Of a stretch of DNA of 64,000 bases, positions 1 to 7,894 are shown in pieces. The DNA is taken from contig CAZIAK010000027.1 of the NCBI GenBank assembly GCA_964537035.1, positions 1 through 64,000 of the forward strand, written 5' to 3'. The position numbers were made by a program, and so were the translations under genes. This stretch comes from CAZIAK01 sp964537035 (GTDB taxonomy: Bacteria; Planctomycetota; B15-G4). How positions within the stretch are numbered: the stretch's first letter is position 1; each line of letters starts with the position of its first letter. The notes beneath the pieces are model-generated. The model saw only the letters and a list, made by a program, of their open reading frames with translations. It ran no database searches and was not told the DNA's origin.

Positions 1-76
1 AGCCGCATCCCCGCGACGATCGTGGTGAGACGTCCGGGCTGGTGGTGGCTCGGGTACCTGTACGAGAACGAAAGAA

Positions 77-109
77 CCCCCGCTGTCCAGGGTCGCTGGA
101 CGGCGGGGG
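77..109 (-). terminator. Stem-loop terminator for a minus-strand gene
   Basis: A 14-bp stem (77-90 with 96-109, one G-U pair) closes a 5-nt loop. Read on the minus strand it is followed by a T-rich stretch (TTCTTTCGTT), so it looks like an intrinsic terminator. It lies about 50 bp beyond the stop codon of the minus-strand secreted-protein remnant at 163-359, which supports that remnant having been a real gene end. Confidence 0.6.
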
Positions 110-162
110 CTCAGGTCACGCTCCGCATGTGAGCGCAACGTCTGTCAGCGAAGTCGGTCTAT

Positions 163-359
163 TGGGAGACCAACTCCACCGCGTTGCTGATCCAGGCTGG
201 CGAACTCGGAGTGGGATCGTTCGTCGCCACCTGGGCGTAGATCTGGAAGCCGGCGGGGATGCCCTGGGGCCTGGCGAAGGGCAGGTCCAGGCCGCCGCTG
301 ATGTCGGTGCCGATGTCGAGGAGGGTCAGGAAGGGGATGGGCAGGAAGGTCGCCCCCTG
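163..359 (-). pseudogene. C-terminal remnant of a secreted planctomycete-type protein
   Basis: The minus strand reads 65 codons ending at a TAG (stop at 163-165). Visible motifs are GATFLPIPF, PQGIPAGFQIYAQ and the ending AWISNAVELVSQ. This follows the same pattern as the C-terminal domain of the complete secreted proteins at 17399-19048, 19064-20797, 35182-36048 and 38421-39380 (a PxPF strand, then PxGxPxGxxxYxQ, then SNAxxx at the very end). Immediately upstream in frame is a stop codon (360-362), and no start codon or signal peptide is found, so the N-terminal part is missing. A frameshift or deletion in the gene, or an assembly error, would both explain it. The downstream stem-loop at 77-109 fits the end of this gene. 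Confidence 0.55.
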
Positions 360-503
360 CTACTCCTCACAGCGCCGTTCGGCCGCCACCACTGCCATCG
401 AATGGCACAATAATCCGGGTCGGCCCGGCCCCTCCCTCCAAAGGCCAGCTGTCCCGCCGCGCTCGGGTCAAAGTGACCGGGGAAAGCGGTGGCCGGGTGA
501 CGC

Positions 504-509
504 TATACT
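504..509 (+). promoter_or_regulatory. -10 box of a probable leaderless promoter
   Basis: TATACT lies 6 nt before the ATG at 516, which would put the transcription start at the start codon itself. No Shine-Dalgarno sequence is seen in front of the ATG. No convincing -35 hexamer is visible. The same -10-to-ATG distance recurs at the antitoxin gene (11607), the SdpR-like gene (24803) and the ArsR gene (57687). Confidence 0.45.
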
Positions 510-515
510 CCCGCC

Positions 516-1016
516 ATGGGCATGAAACAGGTCGAACTTTGCCGCCTCATCCAGAGCGATCGCGCGAGCGAGTGCCACATGTACTTGCGTGAGCTCGAGG
601 GTGACCGGGTCTTCCCGGTGATCGTCCATCAGACCGAGATGGCGGAGATCTATCGCAAGGTGCATGGCGAGGCTACCCGGCGCCCCATGACCCACGATCT
701 CTTTGCCTCTCTGGTGCGCGCGGCGGCCCTGACCCTCGAGAACGTCCACGTGACCGAGCTCAAAGATCAGGTGTTCTACGCCCGCATGAACCTCGAGGCC
801 GAGGACGGCCGCACCTTCAGCATCGACGCCAGGCCCTCAGACGCAGTGGCCATCGCCACCGGCATGGGCTGCCCGATCTTCGCCGCAGAGAAGATTCTCG
901 ACGATATCGGCGCGGTCGAGCCCCCTCCCCCCGAGGAGGAAGCTGCCGAGGGATCGGAGCCGCCCGGCGACGCAGGCGAAGACGGCGACGAGCGCGACGG
1001 GGAGACCGACAGCTAG
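516..1016 (+). CDS. Bifunctional nuclease (DUF151/BFN) family protein
   Basis: A 166-residue cytoplasmic protein. Residues 1-130 match the BFN-domain layout: an early strand/helix region with YLRELEGDRVFPVIVHQTEMAEIYRKV in outline, the LTLENVHVTELKDQVFYA stretch, and the family hallmark IDARPSDAVAIA near residues 108-120. The last ~35 residues are acidic, Pro/Glu/Asp-rich and probably disordered. Members of the family are described as nucleases or as stress-linked regulators; the exact role here is not known. The start at 516 is chosen because it is the first ATG after a TATACT box; a second ATG two codons on is possible. It stands alone, upstream of two tRNA-Ser genes. Confidence 0.85.
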   Translation: MGMKQVELCRLIQSDRASECHMYLRELEGDRVFPVIVHQTEMAEIYRKVHGEATRRPMTHDLFASLVRAAALTLENVHVTELKDQVFYARMNLEAEDGRTFSIDARPSDAVAIATGMGCPIFAAEKILDDIGAVEPPPPEEEAAEGSEPPGDAGEDGDERDGETDS

Positions 1017-1031
1017 AGAAGATGAACGGCC

Positions 1032-1119
1032 GGAGGGATGGCAGAGTGGTCGATTGCGACGGTCTTGAAAACCGTTAGCCCTTCGGGGCTCGTGGGTTCG
1101 AATCCCACTCCCTCCGCCA
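1032..1119 (+). tRNA. tRNA-Ser (anticodon TGA)
   Basis: Cloverleaf readable by eye: 7-bp acceptor stem 1032-1038 with 1109-1115, discriminator G1116 and an encoded CCA (1117-1119). The anticodon stem 1059-1063/1071-1075 encloses a loop with TGA at 1066-1068. There is a long variable arm typical of serine tRNAs (about TAGCCCTTCGGGGCTCG) and a GGTTCGAATCC T-arm. It reads UCN serine codons. Confidence 0.97.
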
Positions 1120-1133
1120 ACCTCTTCTCCCTG

Positions 1134-1196
1134 GCAGCCGGTGGGCAAAGTGCCATCGAGGTGTGCTCGGCATGCGGCACTTTGCCCACCGGCTGC
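1134..1196. repeat. Perfect 21-bp inverted repeat between the two tRNA-Ser genes
   Basis: Arms 1134-1154 and 1176-1196 are exact reverse complements (GCAGCCGGTGGGC... and ...GCCCACCGGCTGC) around a 21-nt loop. No T-tract follows on the plus strand (the sequence continues GAGAGGGACC), so it is not a classic intrinsic terminator. It could be a processing or stabilising structure of a tRNA transcript, or a small palindromic repeat element. Its loop does not resemble the core shared by the hairpins at 41687-41795 and 42195-42305. Confidence 0.8.
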
Positions 1197-1280
1197 GAGA
1201 GGGACCTCCCCCGGCAAGGCTCCCCTGTTACTGCGTTGACAGACGCCCCCCTGGCCGCAGAGAATCCCCCCCGCTTGTGC

Positions 1281-1373
1281 GGACAGGTGGCAGAGTGGTC
1301 GATTGCGGCAGATTGCTAATCTGTTGACGGGTTTTTTTCCCGTCCGCGGGTTCGAATCCCGCCCTGTCCGCCA
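1281..1373 (+). tRNA. tRNA-Ser (anticodon GCT)
   Basis: Acceptor stem 1281-1287 pairs with 1363-1369, followed by discriminator G1370 and an encoded CCA (1371-1373). The 7-nt anticodon loop 1313-1319 holds GCT at 1315-1317. A long variable arm with a T-rich loop (CGGGTTTTTTTCCCG) identifies a class II tRNA, and GGTTCGAATCC forms the T arm. It reads AGC/AGU codons. It shares its D-arm sequence with the upstream tRNA-Ser(TGA). Confidence 0.97.
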
Positions 1374-1412
1374 TTTGCTCCTTTGAGACGACCATTGCCG
1401 CTGGCGTTCTTG

Positions 1413-2060
1413 ATGGTCTCGACGTTCTCGACCAGCTCGCCGACCTCCCGGTCGCCGCGGAGGTCGAGTGCGAGGTTGACGACGAGGACGGGAGCAAAGC
1501 TGGCCGCTCTGCTGATCTGCGCTGGATTGACCGGGGCCTGCGGCGTGACGCGCACCCTGCATGTCGACAGCAGCCCCGCCGGGGCCACCGTTCTGCTCGA
1601 TGGCCGGGCCGTCGGCGCGACCCCCTACACCGAAGTGTTCCTCTCTTATGGGGTCAGGCGGCTGGAACTGCGACACGAGGGCCATGCCCGGGATGTGCGG
1701 GAGATCGACGTGGTGCGGCCCTGGTGGCAGTACTTCCCCCTGTCTTTCTTCTCTGATCTGCTCTGGCCGGCGCCCCTGACGGACGACCATTACGTGGCCG
1801 TGGAGCTGATCCCTGCCCATCGAGTGGGGGGCGAGTTCGGCGATGCTCAGGACGCTTTCGCCCAGCTTGAGGCCCTGAAACGGCTGCTCGCTGCCCGAAA
1901 GGCCGCATTTCATGCGCATCGCCCCGGGGCTCCTGGGGCGGCTGCGCCCCCGGATGCAGACGGGGCAGCCAGCGACGGAGTTGAGCAGGGCGACGGCGCC
2001 AACGACGGCGAAGGTCCTCAGGGGCCTGATACGGGCGGAGAGCCCACTGGGGGCACCTGA
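1413..2060 (+). CDS. PEGA-domain lipoprotein
   Basis: A probable outer-surface lipoprotein. The hydrophobic run KLAALLICAGL leads to a lipobox LTGAC whose Cys would be lipidated. A PEGA-type repeat follows (VDSSPAGATVLLDGRAVGATPYTEVFLSYGVRR in outline), a small beta domain common in surface proteins. The C-terminal ~60 residues are Gly/Ala/Asp/Pro-rich and probably disordered. The ATG at 1413 gives a 35-residue polar leader in front of the signal peptide, which is long; the TTG at 1476, with GGAGG 12 nt upstream, would give a normal lipoprotein signal and may be the true start. It begins just after tRNA-Ser(GCT) and ends 2 nt before the possible murD TTG. Confidence 0.65.
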   Translation: MVSTFSTSSPTSRSPRRSSARLTTRTGAKLAALLICAGLTGACGVTRTLHVDSSPAGATVLLDGRAVGATPYTEVFLSYGVRRLELRHEGHARDVREIDVVRPWWQYFPLSFFSDLLWPAPLTDDHYVAVELIPAHRVGGEFGDAQDAFAQLEALKRLLAARKAAFHAHRPGAPGAAAPPDADGAASDGVEQGDGANDGEGPQGPDTGGEPTGGT

Positions 2061-2071
2061 CCTTGGCCGCC

Positions 2072-3517
2072 ATGGTGGGGCGGCGGGCCATCGTCTTGGG
2101 ACTGGGCCGCTTCGGGGGCGGCCACGGGGTGGCTCGCTGGCTGCTCGATCAGGGCGCGGACGTTCTGGTCACCGACCTGGCCTCTGAGCAGTCTCTGGGC
2201 GAGGCGGCGGCCGACCTGTCCCGGCGTGGGGCTCGCCTCGTTCTGGGCGGCCATGACGGGATCGACGTCGAGGGGGCAGATCTGCTGGTGGTGAATCCAG
2301 CGGTGCCTCTGAAGGCGCCCTTGGTGCAGCAGGCTCTCGCGGCCGGGGTGGCGGTCACGAGCGAGGTGGCCCTGCTCATGGAGCGCTGGCCCGGGCCGGT
2401 GGTGGGGGTGACGGGGAGCAACGGCAAGTCCACCACCGTGTCGCTGACCCAGGCGATTCTGGTGGCCGCGGGTCAGCCAGCCCTGGCCGGCGGCAACCTG
2501 GGGGGCTCCTTGCTCGACCGGCTCGACGAGGTCGTCCCCGGCACGGTGGCGGTGCTGGAGCTGTCGTCGTTCATGCTCGAGACCCTGCAGCTGCTGGGAC
2601 AGGGCCCAGACGTGGCTTTGATCACCAACATCACTCCAAATCACCTCGATCGGCACGGCACGTTCGACAGTTATCGAGAGGCCAAGGCTGCGGTGATGGC
2701 CCGAGCGCACACGGTGGTGCTCAACGCAGACGATCCGGTGGTGGCCGCTCTGGCCCCACCGACGACGGCGATGGCGGCAGCCACAGCGAAAACGCTCTGG
2801 TTTGGTGATCAGACCGTGGGCCCGGATGTGGCTGTCGACCCCGCCGGGAACCTGCGCACATCCACAGGCGAGCTGATCCTGTCCAATGAGGCCATGCCCC
2901 TGCCTGGCCGGGCGAACCGTCTCGATCTGGCGGCTGCGGCCCTGGCTGCTTCAGCCCTGGTGGGCCCGTTGACCCGGGTTGTGCAGGCCCTGCCTGCGGC
3001 CCTGCAGGGCTTTCGGCTGCCGCCGCACAGGCTGGAGACGGTGTCGACCCACGGAGGGGTTCGCTGGATCGATGACTCGGTCTCGACCACGCCTGAGTCC
3101 ACGGCCGCTTCCCTGGGGGCCTTGGCTCAGCAGGGCGGCGAGGCCCCGTCTGGGCCTGGCTGCCCATCGGTGTCGGTCCCTCGATCTCGCTGTCTGCTGA
3201 TCGCTGGCGGCCACGACAAGGGGCTCGATGCGGGCCCGTTGGTCGCCGCCGCACACGGTGGCGCGGACAGGGTGCTCACCATCGGCGAAGAGGGGCTGGC
3301 CCTGGGTCAGCGGCTGCAGGCGGCGGGTGTCAGCTGGCACTTCGCGGAGACCCTGGCGCAGGCGGTGACCCAGGCAGCAGCTTGGGCTCGTGAGGGCGAC
3401 TGCGTTCTGCTCTCGCCAGGCTATTCGTCCCATGACCAGTTCGTGCACTTCGCCGCTCGTGGACAGGCGTTCCGTGATGCGGTGAACGGTTTGCAAGGCC
3501 CCGAACCCCTGTCTTGA
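2072..3517 (+). CDS. murD: UDP-N-acetylmuramoyl-L-alanine--D-glutamate ligase
   Basis: Adds D-Glu to UDP-MurNAc-L-Ala in cytoplasmic peptidoglycan precursor synthesis. The N-terminal Rossmann-like part starts RRAIVLGLGRFG; the central ATP-binding part has the Mur-ligase P-loop VTGSNGKSTT and the following ELSSFMLE and NITPNHLDRHG motifs. The C-terminal part has DDSVSTTPEST and the LIAGGHDKG motif typical of MurD. The length of about 481 residues is normal. The ATG at 2072 starts directly before the Rossmann strand; a TTG at 2063 in the same frame is the alternative. It stands apart from any division and cell wall cluster and precedes mcsA by 57 nt, so the two may be co-transcribed. Its presence indicates a peptidoglycan-making organism. 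Confidence 0.92.
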   Translation: MVGRRAIVLGLGRFGGGHGVARWLLDQGADVLVTDLASEQSLGEAAADLSRRGARLVLGGHDGIDVEGADLLVVNPAVPLKAPLVQQALAAGVAVTSEVALLMERWPGPVVGVTGSNGKSTTVSLTQAILVAAGQPALAGGNLGGSLLDRLDEVVPGTVAVLELSSFMLETLQLLGQGPDVALITNITPNHLDRHGTFDSYREAKAAVMARAHTVVLNADDPVVAALAPPTTAMAAATAKTLWFGDQTVGPDVAVDPAGNLRTSTGELILSNEAMPLPGRANRLDLAAAALAASALVGPLTRVVQALPAALQGFRLPPHRLETVSTHGGVRWIDDSVSTTPESTAASLGALAQQGGEAPSGPGCPSVSVPRSRCLLIAGGHDKGLDAGPLVAAAHGGADRVLTIGEEGLALGQRLQAAGVSWHFAETLAQAVTQAAAWAREGDCVLLSPGYSSHDQFVHFAARGQAFRDAVNGLQGPEPLS

Positions 3518-3574
3518 AAGGGGCTGGATTGCTAGAACCGGGTGTCCAGATCCCTGTCTGTCAGCTGACCTTTC

Positions 3575-4084
3575 ATGCCTCCCACCTGCAACCGCTGCAA
3601 GAGCCCTGCGACGATCCACTTGACCGAGATCAAGGGGGGCCAGAAAACCGAGCGCCACTTCTGTGAGGAGTGCGCGCGGGTGCTGCATGTGCCTCAGCCA
3701 AGCAAAGAGATCCAGAAGCTCCTGGCCAGCTTCGAGCCGGCTCATGCCCTGTCTCGGCGGCAGTCTGCCAGCCTGCAGAAGAGCTGTCCCGAGTGCGGGA
3801 TGAGCTACGGCGAGTTTCGCCAGCAGGGGCGCTTCGGATGCGCCCACGACTACGACGTCTTCGGCGAAGAGGTGGTGGCGCTGCTTGAGCGCATTCATGG
3901 CTCCAGTCGGTACGCCGGCAAGCTGCCAGGTGGCAAGGGCGCCGTGCAGGGAGACCGCCGCAGCGAGATCCTCGACGCTCGTGAGAAGCTGTCCCAGGCC
4001 ATCGAAACCGAAGACTACGAACTGGCCGCCCAGCTCCGAGATGAGATCAGCCGGCTCTCGGACCCACCTGCGGCGGGAGCTTGA
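3575..4084 (+). CDS. mcsA: McsA-like zinc-finger/UvrB-UvrC motif protein, activator of McsB
   Basis: McsA is the zinc-binding activator of the protein arginine kinase McsB. The 169-residue protein has a CNRC...CEEC pair near its N-terminus, a second CPEC...C pair in the middle, and a C-terminal UVR motif (about EDYELAAQLRDEIS) that usually contacts partner proteins. The order and length match the family. It lies 3 nt ahead of mcsB and is clearly in one operon with mcsB and clpC. In Firmicutes the repressor CtsR opens this operon; here murD sits in that place and no CtsR-like gene is seen. Confidence 0.88.
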   Translation: MPPTCNRCKSPATIHLTEIKGGQKTERHFCEECARVLHVPQPSKEIQKLLASFEPAHALSRRQSASLQKSCPECGMSYGEFRQQGRFGCAHDYDVFGEEVVALLERIHGSSRYAGKLPGGKGAVQGDRRSEILDAREKLSQAIETEDYELAAQLRDEISRLSDPPAAGA

Positions 4085-4087
4085 ACG

Positions 4088-5218
4088 GTGGGTTCACCCG
4101 ACGACCAGGCGTCGCTGTTTCCGAATGAGCCCGAGCACAACGGCTTGCAGGCTCCGGCGCTGTGGCTGGTCGAGCCCGGGCCGGAGAGCGACGTGGTGGT
4201 CTCCTCGCGCATGCGCCTGGCCCGCAACATCGACGGCTTTCGCTTCAAGGCGCGGTTCGCCGATGGTGAAGGAGAGCGGCTGGAGGTCTACCTGCGCGGC
4301 GTGCTGCACGAGGTCGACCCGTCCCTGACCTACCACTCACTCAACGACCTCTCGAACAACGAAAGAGAGGCCTTGTTCGAGCGCCACCTGGTCAGCCACG
4401 AGCATGTGGTCGACGAGCAGAGCCGAGGGGTGGCCTTCAGCGCAGACGGCACCACGAGCGTGATGGTCAACGAAGAGGACCACTTGCGCCTGCAGGTCTT
4501 CGCCCCGGGGTTCGATCTGCAGTCTCTTGAGCAGAAGATCAACGCCCTCGACGACAGCCTGGCCGAGCATGTCACCTTCGCCTTCGACGAGCGCTTCGGG
4601 TTTCGCACGTCGTGCCCCACCAACACGGGCACAGGTCTGCGGGTCTCGGTCATGTTGCACTTGCCCGCCCTGGCCTTCCGCCAGCCCGAGGGCAAGGGCG
4701 GCTCGGGGGCCGAGCGGGACATCGTGCGCATGCACAACGCCGCCCAGCAGCTGGGCCTCACCGTTCGGGGCCTCTTCGGGGAGAGCAGCCGGGCTGAAGG
4801 CGATTTCTTCCAGATCAGCAATCAGATCACCTTGGGCAAGAATCAGGCCAAGACCGTCGAGGATGTCTCGGCCTTGACCGAGATGGTGGTCGACTGGGAA
4901 CGGCGCAATAGAGAGGCCTTTCAGCAGGAGCACGAGGTGCAGCTGGATGACCTGGTTTGGCGCGCCTGGGCCCTTCTGACCTCCGCCCGCAAGATTTCTT
5001 CGACCGAGGCCCTGGGCCATCTCTCGGCCCTTCGGCTCGGCTTGCACCAGAAAATCATCGACAAGGTCGATGTGGGTACTATCCAACGCTTGATGGTGAC
5101 CCTCCGCCCTGGCCATCTGCAGCTTCGCGAACAGTGCGATCTGCCCGCCGATGCCCGGGACGAAGTGCGAGCCAGATTGATCCGGGATACGCTTCTCGGA
5201 TCCACACCCCCAGACTAG
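4088..5218 (+). CDS. mcsB: Protein-arginine kinase McsB
   Basis: ATP:guanido phosphotransferase-fold enzyme that phosphorylates arginines on proteins and marks them for ClpC-ClpP degradation. Residues 35-240 carry the catalytic-domain signatures: VVSSRMRLARNIDGF at the start of the phosphagen-kinase fold, the NEEDHLRLQ loop with the catalytic Glu, and the TSCPTNTGTGLR motif that holds the conserved Cys and the nucleotide-binding arginine. The 376-residue length is typical. A GTG start at 4088, 3 nt after mcsA, is used; the first 30 residues are not conserved, so a later start cannot be excluded. Confidence 0.93.
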   Translation: MGSPDDQASLFPNEPEHNGLQAPALWLVEPGPESDVVVSSRMRLARNIDGFRFKARFADGEGERLEVYLRGVLHEVDPSLTYHSLNDLSNNEREALFERHLVSHEHVVDEQSRGVAFSADGTTSVMVNEEDHLRLQVFAPGFDLQSLEQKINALDDSLAEHVTFAFDERFGFRTSCPTNTGTGLRVSVMLHLPALAFRQPEGKGGSGAERDIVRMHNAAQQLGLTVRGLFGESSRAEGDFFQISNQITLGKNQAKTVEDVSALTEMVVDWERRNREAFQQEHEVQLDDLVWRAWALLTSARKISSTEALGHLSALRLGLHQKIIDKVDVGTIQRLMVTLRPGHLQLREQCDLPADARDEVRARLIRDTLLGSTPPD

Positions 5219-5250
5219 AACACCCTTCGGTATCCAACCGGGACACAGCC

Positions 5251-7800
5251 ATGTTCGACCGCTTCACAGATCGCGCCCGCAAGGTGATGAACCTCGCCAA
5301 GGCCGAAGCCCAGCGTCTCAATCACGAGTACATCGGCACCGAGCACATCCTGCTGGGCCTTGTCCAAGAGGGCAGCGGCGTGGCGGCGAACGTGCTGCGG
5401 GGGATGGGCATCGACCTGAAGCACATCCGCACCGAAGTCGAGAAGCTGGTCAAGGGCAGCGCCACCATGGTGCCCATGGGCAACCTGCCCTTCACTCCCC
5501 GGGCCAAGAAGGTGCTCGAGCTCTCTCTCGAAGAGGCCAGCCAGCTGGGTCACAACTACATCGGCACCGAGCACCTGTTGCTGGGTCTGATCAAGGAGAG
5601 CGAAGGCATCGCCGCTCGGGTGTTGACCAACCTGACGGTCAAGCTCGAGGACGTGCGCGAAGAGGTGCTCGAGTTCTTGGGTGGTCCTCAAGAGGGCGGC
5701 GAAGAGGCTGGCGAGCCGGCCGCTGAAGGCGAAGAGGCAGAGATGGGTCAGCCTTCTCGCGGGGGCAAGGGCAAGACGCCGGCGCTGAACGCGTTCGGTC
5801 GCGACCTGACCAAGCTCGCCCGTGACGGAGCGCTCGACCCGGTGATCGGTCGTCGCGAAGAGATCGAGCGGGTGATCCAGATCTTGTCACGGCGCACGAA
5901 GAACAACCCGGTGCTGCTGGGCGAGGCGGGCGTGGGCAAGACAGCCATCGTCGAGGGCCTGGCTCAGGACATCATCGCCAACGAGGTGCCTGAGATCCTG
6001 AAGAACCGCCGCTTGGTGGTGCTCGACCTGGCCATGATGGTCGCTGGCACCAAGTACCGCGGCCAGTTCGAAGAGCGCATCAAGTCGGTGATGAACGAGG
6101 TCCGCCGGGCCAAGAACATCATCCTGTTCATCGATGAGCTGCACACCCTGGTGGGCGCCGGCGGTGCCGAGGGTGCCATTGATGCCAGCAACGTGCTCAA
6201 GCCAGCGCTCTCCCGTGGCGAGATCCAGTGCATCGGTGCGACCACGCTCAACGAGTACCGCAAGTACATCGAGAAGGATCCCGCTCTCGAGCGGCGTTTC
6301 CAGTCGGTGATGGTCGAGCCCCCGAGCCCCGAACAGACCGTCGAGATCCTGAAGGGTCTCCGTGAGCGGTACGAGGTGCACCACAACGTGCAGATCACCG
6401 ACGGGGCCCTTGAGCTGGCCGTCGAGCTCTCGACCCGCTACATCACCAACCGTTTCCACCCGGACAAGGCCATCGACGTGATGGACGAAGCCGGCGCCCG
6501 GGTGCGGTTGAAGGCCATGACGGCCCCGCCAGATCTGAAAGAGCTCGAGGTCGAGATCCTCAAGCTCGACAAAGAGAAGGAGGAGTGCGTCGCCAACCAG
6601 GACTTCGAGCGGGCCGCGTACCTGCGCGACTACGCCGACAAGCTGCGCAAGAAGCGCGACCAGATCGAAGAGGAATGGAAGTCGAACGCCGCCGAGATCG
6701 ACGGCACGGTCGACGAAGAGGTGATCGCCGAGACGGTCAGCAAGATGACCGGCGTGCCCCTGACCCGGCTCGACAAGGGTGAGGCCCAGCGCCTGCTCAA
6801 GATGGAGGACCACCTGCACGAGTCAGTGGTCAGCCAGGACGACGCCATTCACGCCATCAGCAAGGCCGTGCGTCGTTCGCGCAGTGGCCTGAAAGACCCC
6901 CGCCGTCCCATGGGCAGCTTCTTGTTCCTGGGTCCGACGGGCGTGGGCAAGACCCACCTGGCCAAGCAGCTCGCCGCGTTCCTGTTCGGCAGCGAAGAGG
7001 CCTTGGTGCAGATCGACATGTCCGAGTACATGGAGAAGCACAACGCCAGTCGCCTGGTGGGTGCGCCTCCCGGATACGTGGGATACGAAGAGGGCGGTCA
7101 GCTCACCGAGAAGATCCGCCGTCGCCCCTACGCCGTGGTGTTGCTCGACGAGATCGAGAAGGGCCACAGCGACATCTACAACATGCTCTTGCAGATCATG
7201 GAAGAGGGTCGGCTCACCGACTCGTTCGGGCGTCAGGTCGACTTCCGCAACGTGCTGCTGATCATGACCAGCAACATCGGCGCGGAGATCATCAAGAACC
7301 AGACCGGCCTGGGCTTCGCTTCCCGTGACGAGTCGAAGAAGTTCGATCGCATGCGCGACAACCTGATGCACGAGGTCGAGCGCTTCTTCCGGCCCGAGTT
7401 CATCAACCGTCTCGATGACGTGATCGTCTTCAAGCCGTTGCTGCGAGAAGATCTGGTCAAGATCCTCGACATCGAGCTGCGGGGCATTGTCGCCCGCCTC
7501 GCCGAGCGCGAGCTTGAGCTCGAGATCGACGCAGCGGGCCGCGACTTCCTGATCGAGAATGGGAGCAACCTCGAGATGGGTGCCCGGCCCTTGCGCCGCG
7601 CTGTCGAGCGCTTCATCGAAGACGCCCTCTCCGAGGTGCTGCTCCGCGGCGAGTTCGAAGGGGCGCAGAAGATCTTCGCTTCCCTCGATACCGAAGAAGC
7701 CCTGAAGGACGACAAGCCCACCAGGCTCAAGTTCACCAGTAGCGCCGAGACCGCCGAGCCCAGCGAACCCTCTGAGCCCGCAGAAGCTCCTGCTGTCTGA
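5251..7800 (+). CDS. clpC: ATP-dependent Clp protease ATP-binding subunit ClpC
   Basis: Hsp100 unfoldase that feeds substrates, including arginine-phosphorylated proteins, to ClpP. The 849-residue protein begins MFDRFTDRARKVM, the standard ClpC start. Two Clp-N repeats occupy roughly residues 1-145 (YIGTEHILLGL and YIGTEHLLLGL). The first AAA module has Walker A GEAGVGKT near 224; the UVR-containing middle domain (NQDFERAAYLRD) is near 450; the second AAA module has Walker A GPTGVGKT near 561. The last ~35 residues are a Ser/Glu/Pro/Ala tail not typical of ClpC. It is third in mcsA-mcsB-clpC, 32 nt after mcsB. No CtsR box was recognised upstream. Confidence 0.96.
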   Translation: MFDRFTDRARKVMNLAKAEAQRLNHEYIGTEHILLGLVQEGSGVAANVLRGMGIDLKHIRTEVEKLVKGSATMVPMGNLPFTPRAKKVLELSLEEASQLGHNYIGTEHLLLGLIKESEGIAARVLTNLTVKLEDVREEVLEFLGGPQEGGEEAGEPAAEGEEAEMGQPSRGGKGKTPALNAFGRDLTKLARDGALDPVIGRREEIERVIQILSRRTKNNPVLLGEAGVGKTAIVEGLAQDIIANEVPEILKNRRLVVLDLAMMVAGTKYRGQFEERIKSVMNEVRRAKNIILFIDELHTLVGAGGAEGAIDASNVLKPALSRGEIQCIGATTLNEYRKYIEKDPALERRFQSVMVEPPSPEQTVEILKGLRERYEVHHNVQITDGALELAVELSTRYITNRFHPDKAIDVMDEAGARVRLKAMTAPPDLKELEVEILKLDKEKEECVANQDFERAAYLRDYADKLRKKRDQIEEEWKSNAAEIDGTVDEEVIAETVSKMTGVPLTRLDKGEAQRLLKMEDHLHESVVSQDDAIHAISKAVRRSRSGLKDPRRPMGSFLFLGPTGVGKTHLAKQLAAFLFGSEEALVQIDMSEYMEKHNASRLVGAPPGYVGYEEGGQLTEKIRRRPYAVVLLDEIEKGHSDIYNMLLQIMEEGRLTDSFGRQVDFRNVLLIMTSNIGAEIIKNQTGLGFASRDESKKFDRMRDNLMHEVERFFRPEFINRLDDVIVFKPLLREDLVKILDIELRGIVARLAERELELEIDAAGRDFLIENGSNLEMGARPLRRAVERFIEDALSEVLLRGEFEGAQKIFASLDTEEALKDDKPTRLKFTSSAETAEPSEPSEPAEAPAV

Positions 7801-7831
7801 GTTGTCAACGCTGTACCGTGCATGCACCCAG

Positions 7832-7856
7832 CCTCACGGCGGCTCGCGCCGTGAGG
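7832..7856 (+). terminator. Stem-loop after clpC
   Basis: A perfect 10-bp stem (7832-7841 with 7847-7856) with loop GCTCG begins 31 nt after the clpC stop. It lacks a T-tract, so it may be a mRNA 3'-end or a weak terminator. A 10-bp palindrome GTGCATGCAC (7818-7827) lies just before it. Confidence 0.45.
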
Positions 7857-7894
7857 GGTGAGGTGTCCTTGCCACGAGAGGTCGCTATCCCGTG

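Noticed and set aside
1..126. A plus-strand frame reading to a TGA at 124-126 (ending AGAQVTLRM) that could be the end of an upstream gene.
   Set aside because: It cuts through the terminator stem-loop at 77-109, and two other frames are also open here. Too little sequence to support a gene.
1376..1600. A minus-strand frame with a protein-like composition overlapping the start of the PEGA lipoprotein.
   Set aside because: It overlaps tRNA-Ser(GCT) and the lipoprotein signal peptide; high GC keeps several frames open and no family was recognised.
7818..7827. GTGCATGCAC palindrome as a CtsR or HrcA-type operator.
   Set aside because: It lies after clpC, not before the operon, and does not match the direct-repeat CtsR box or the CIRCE element.
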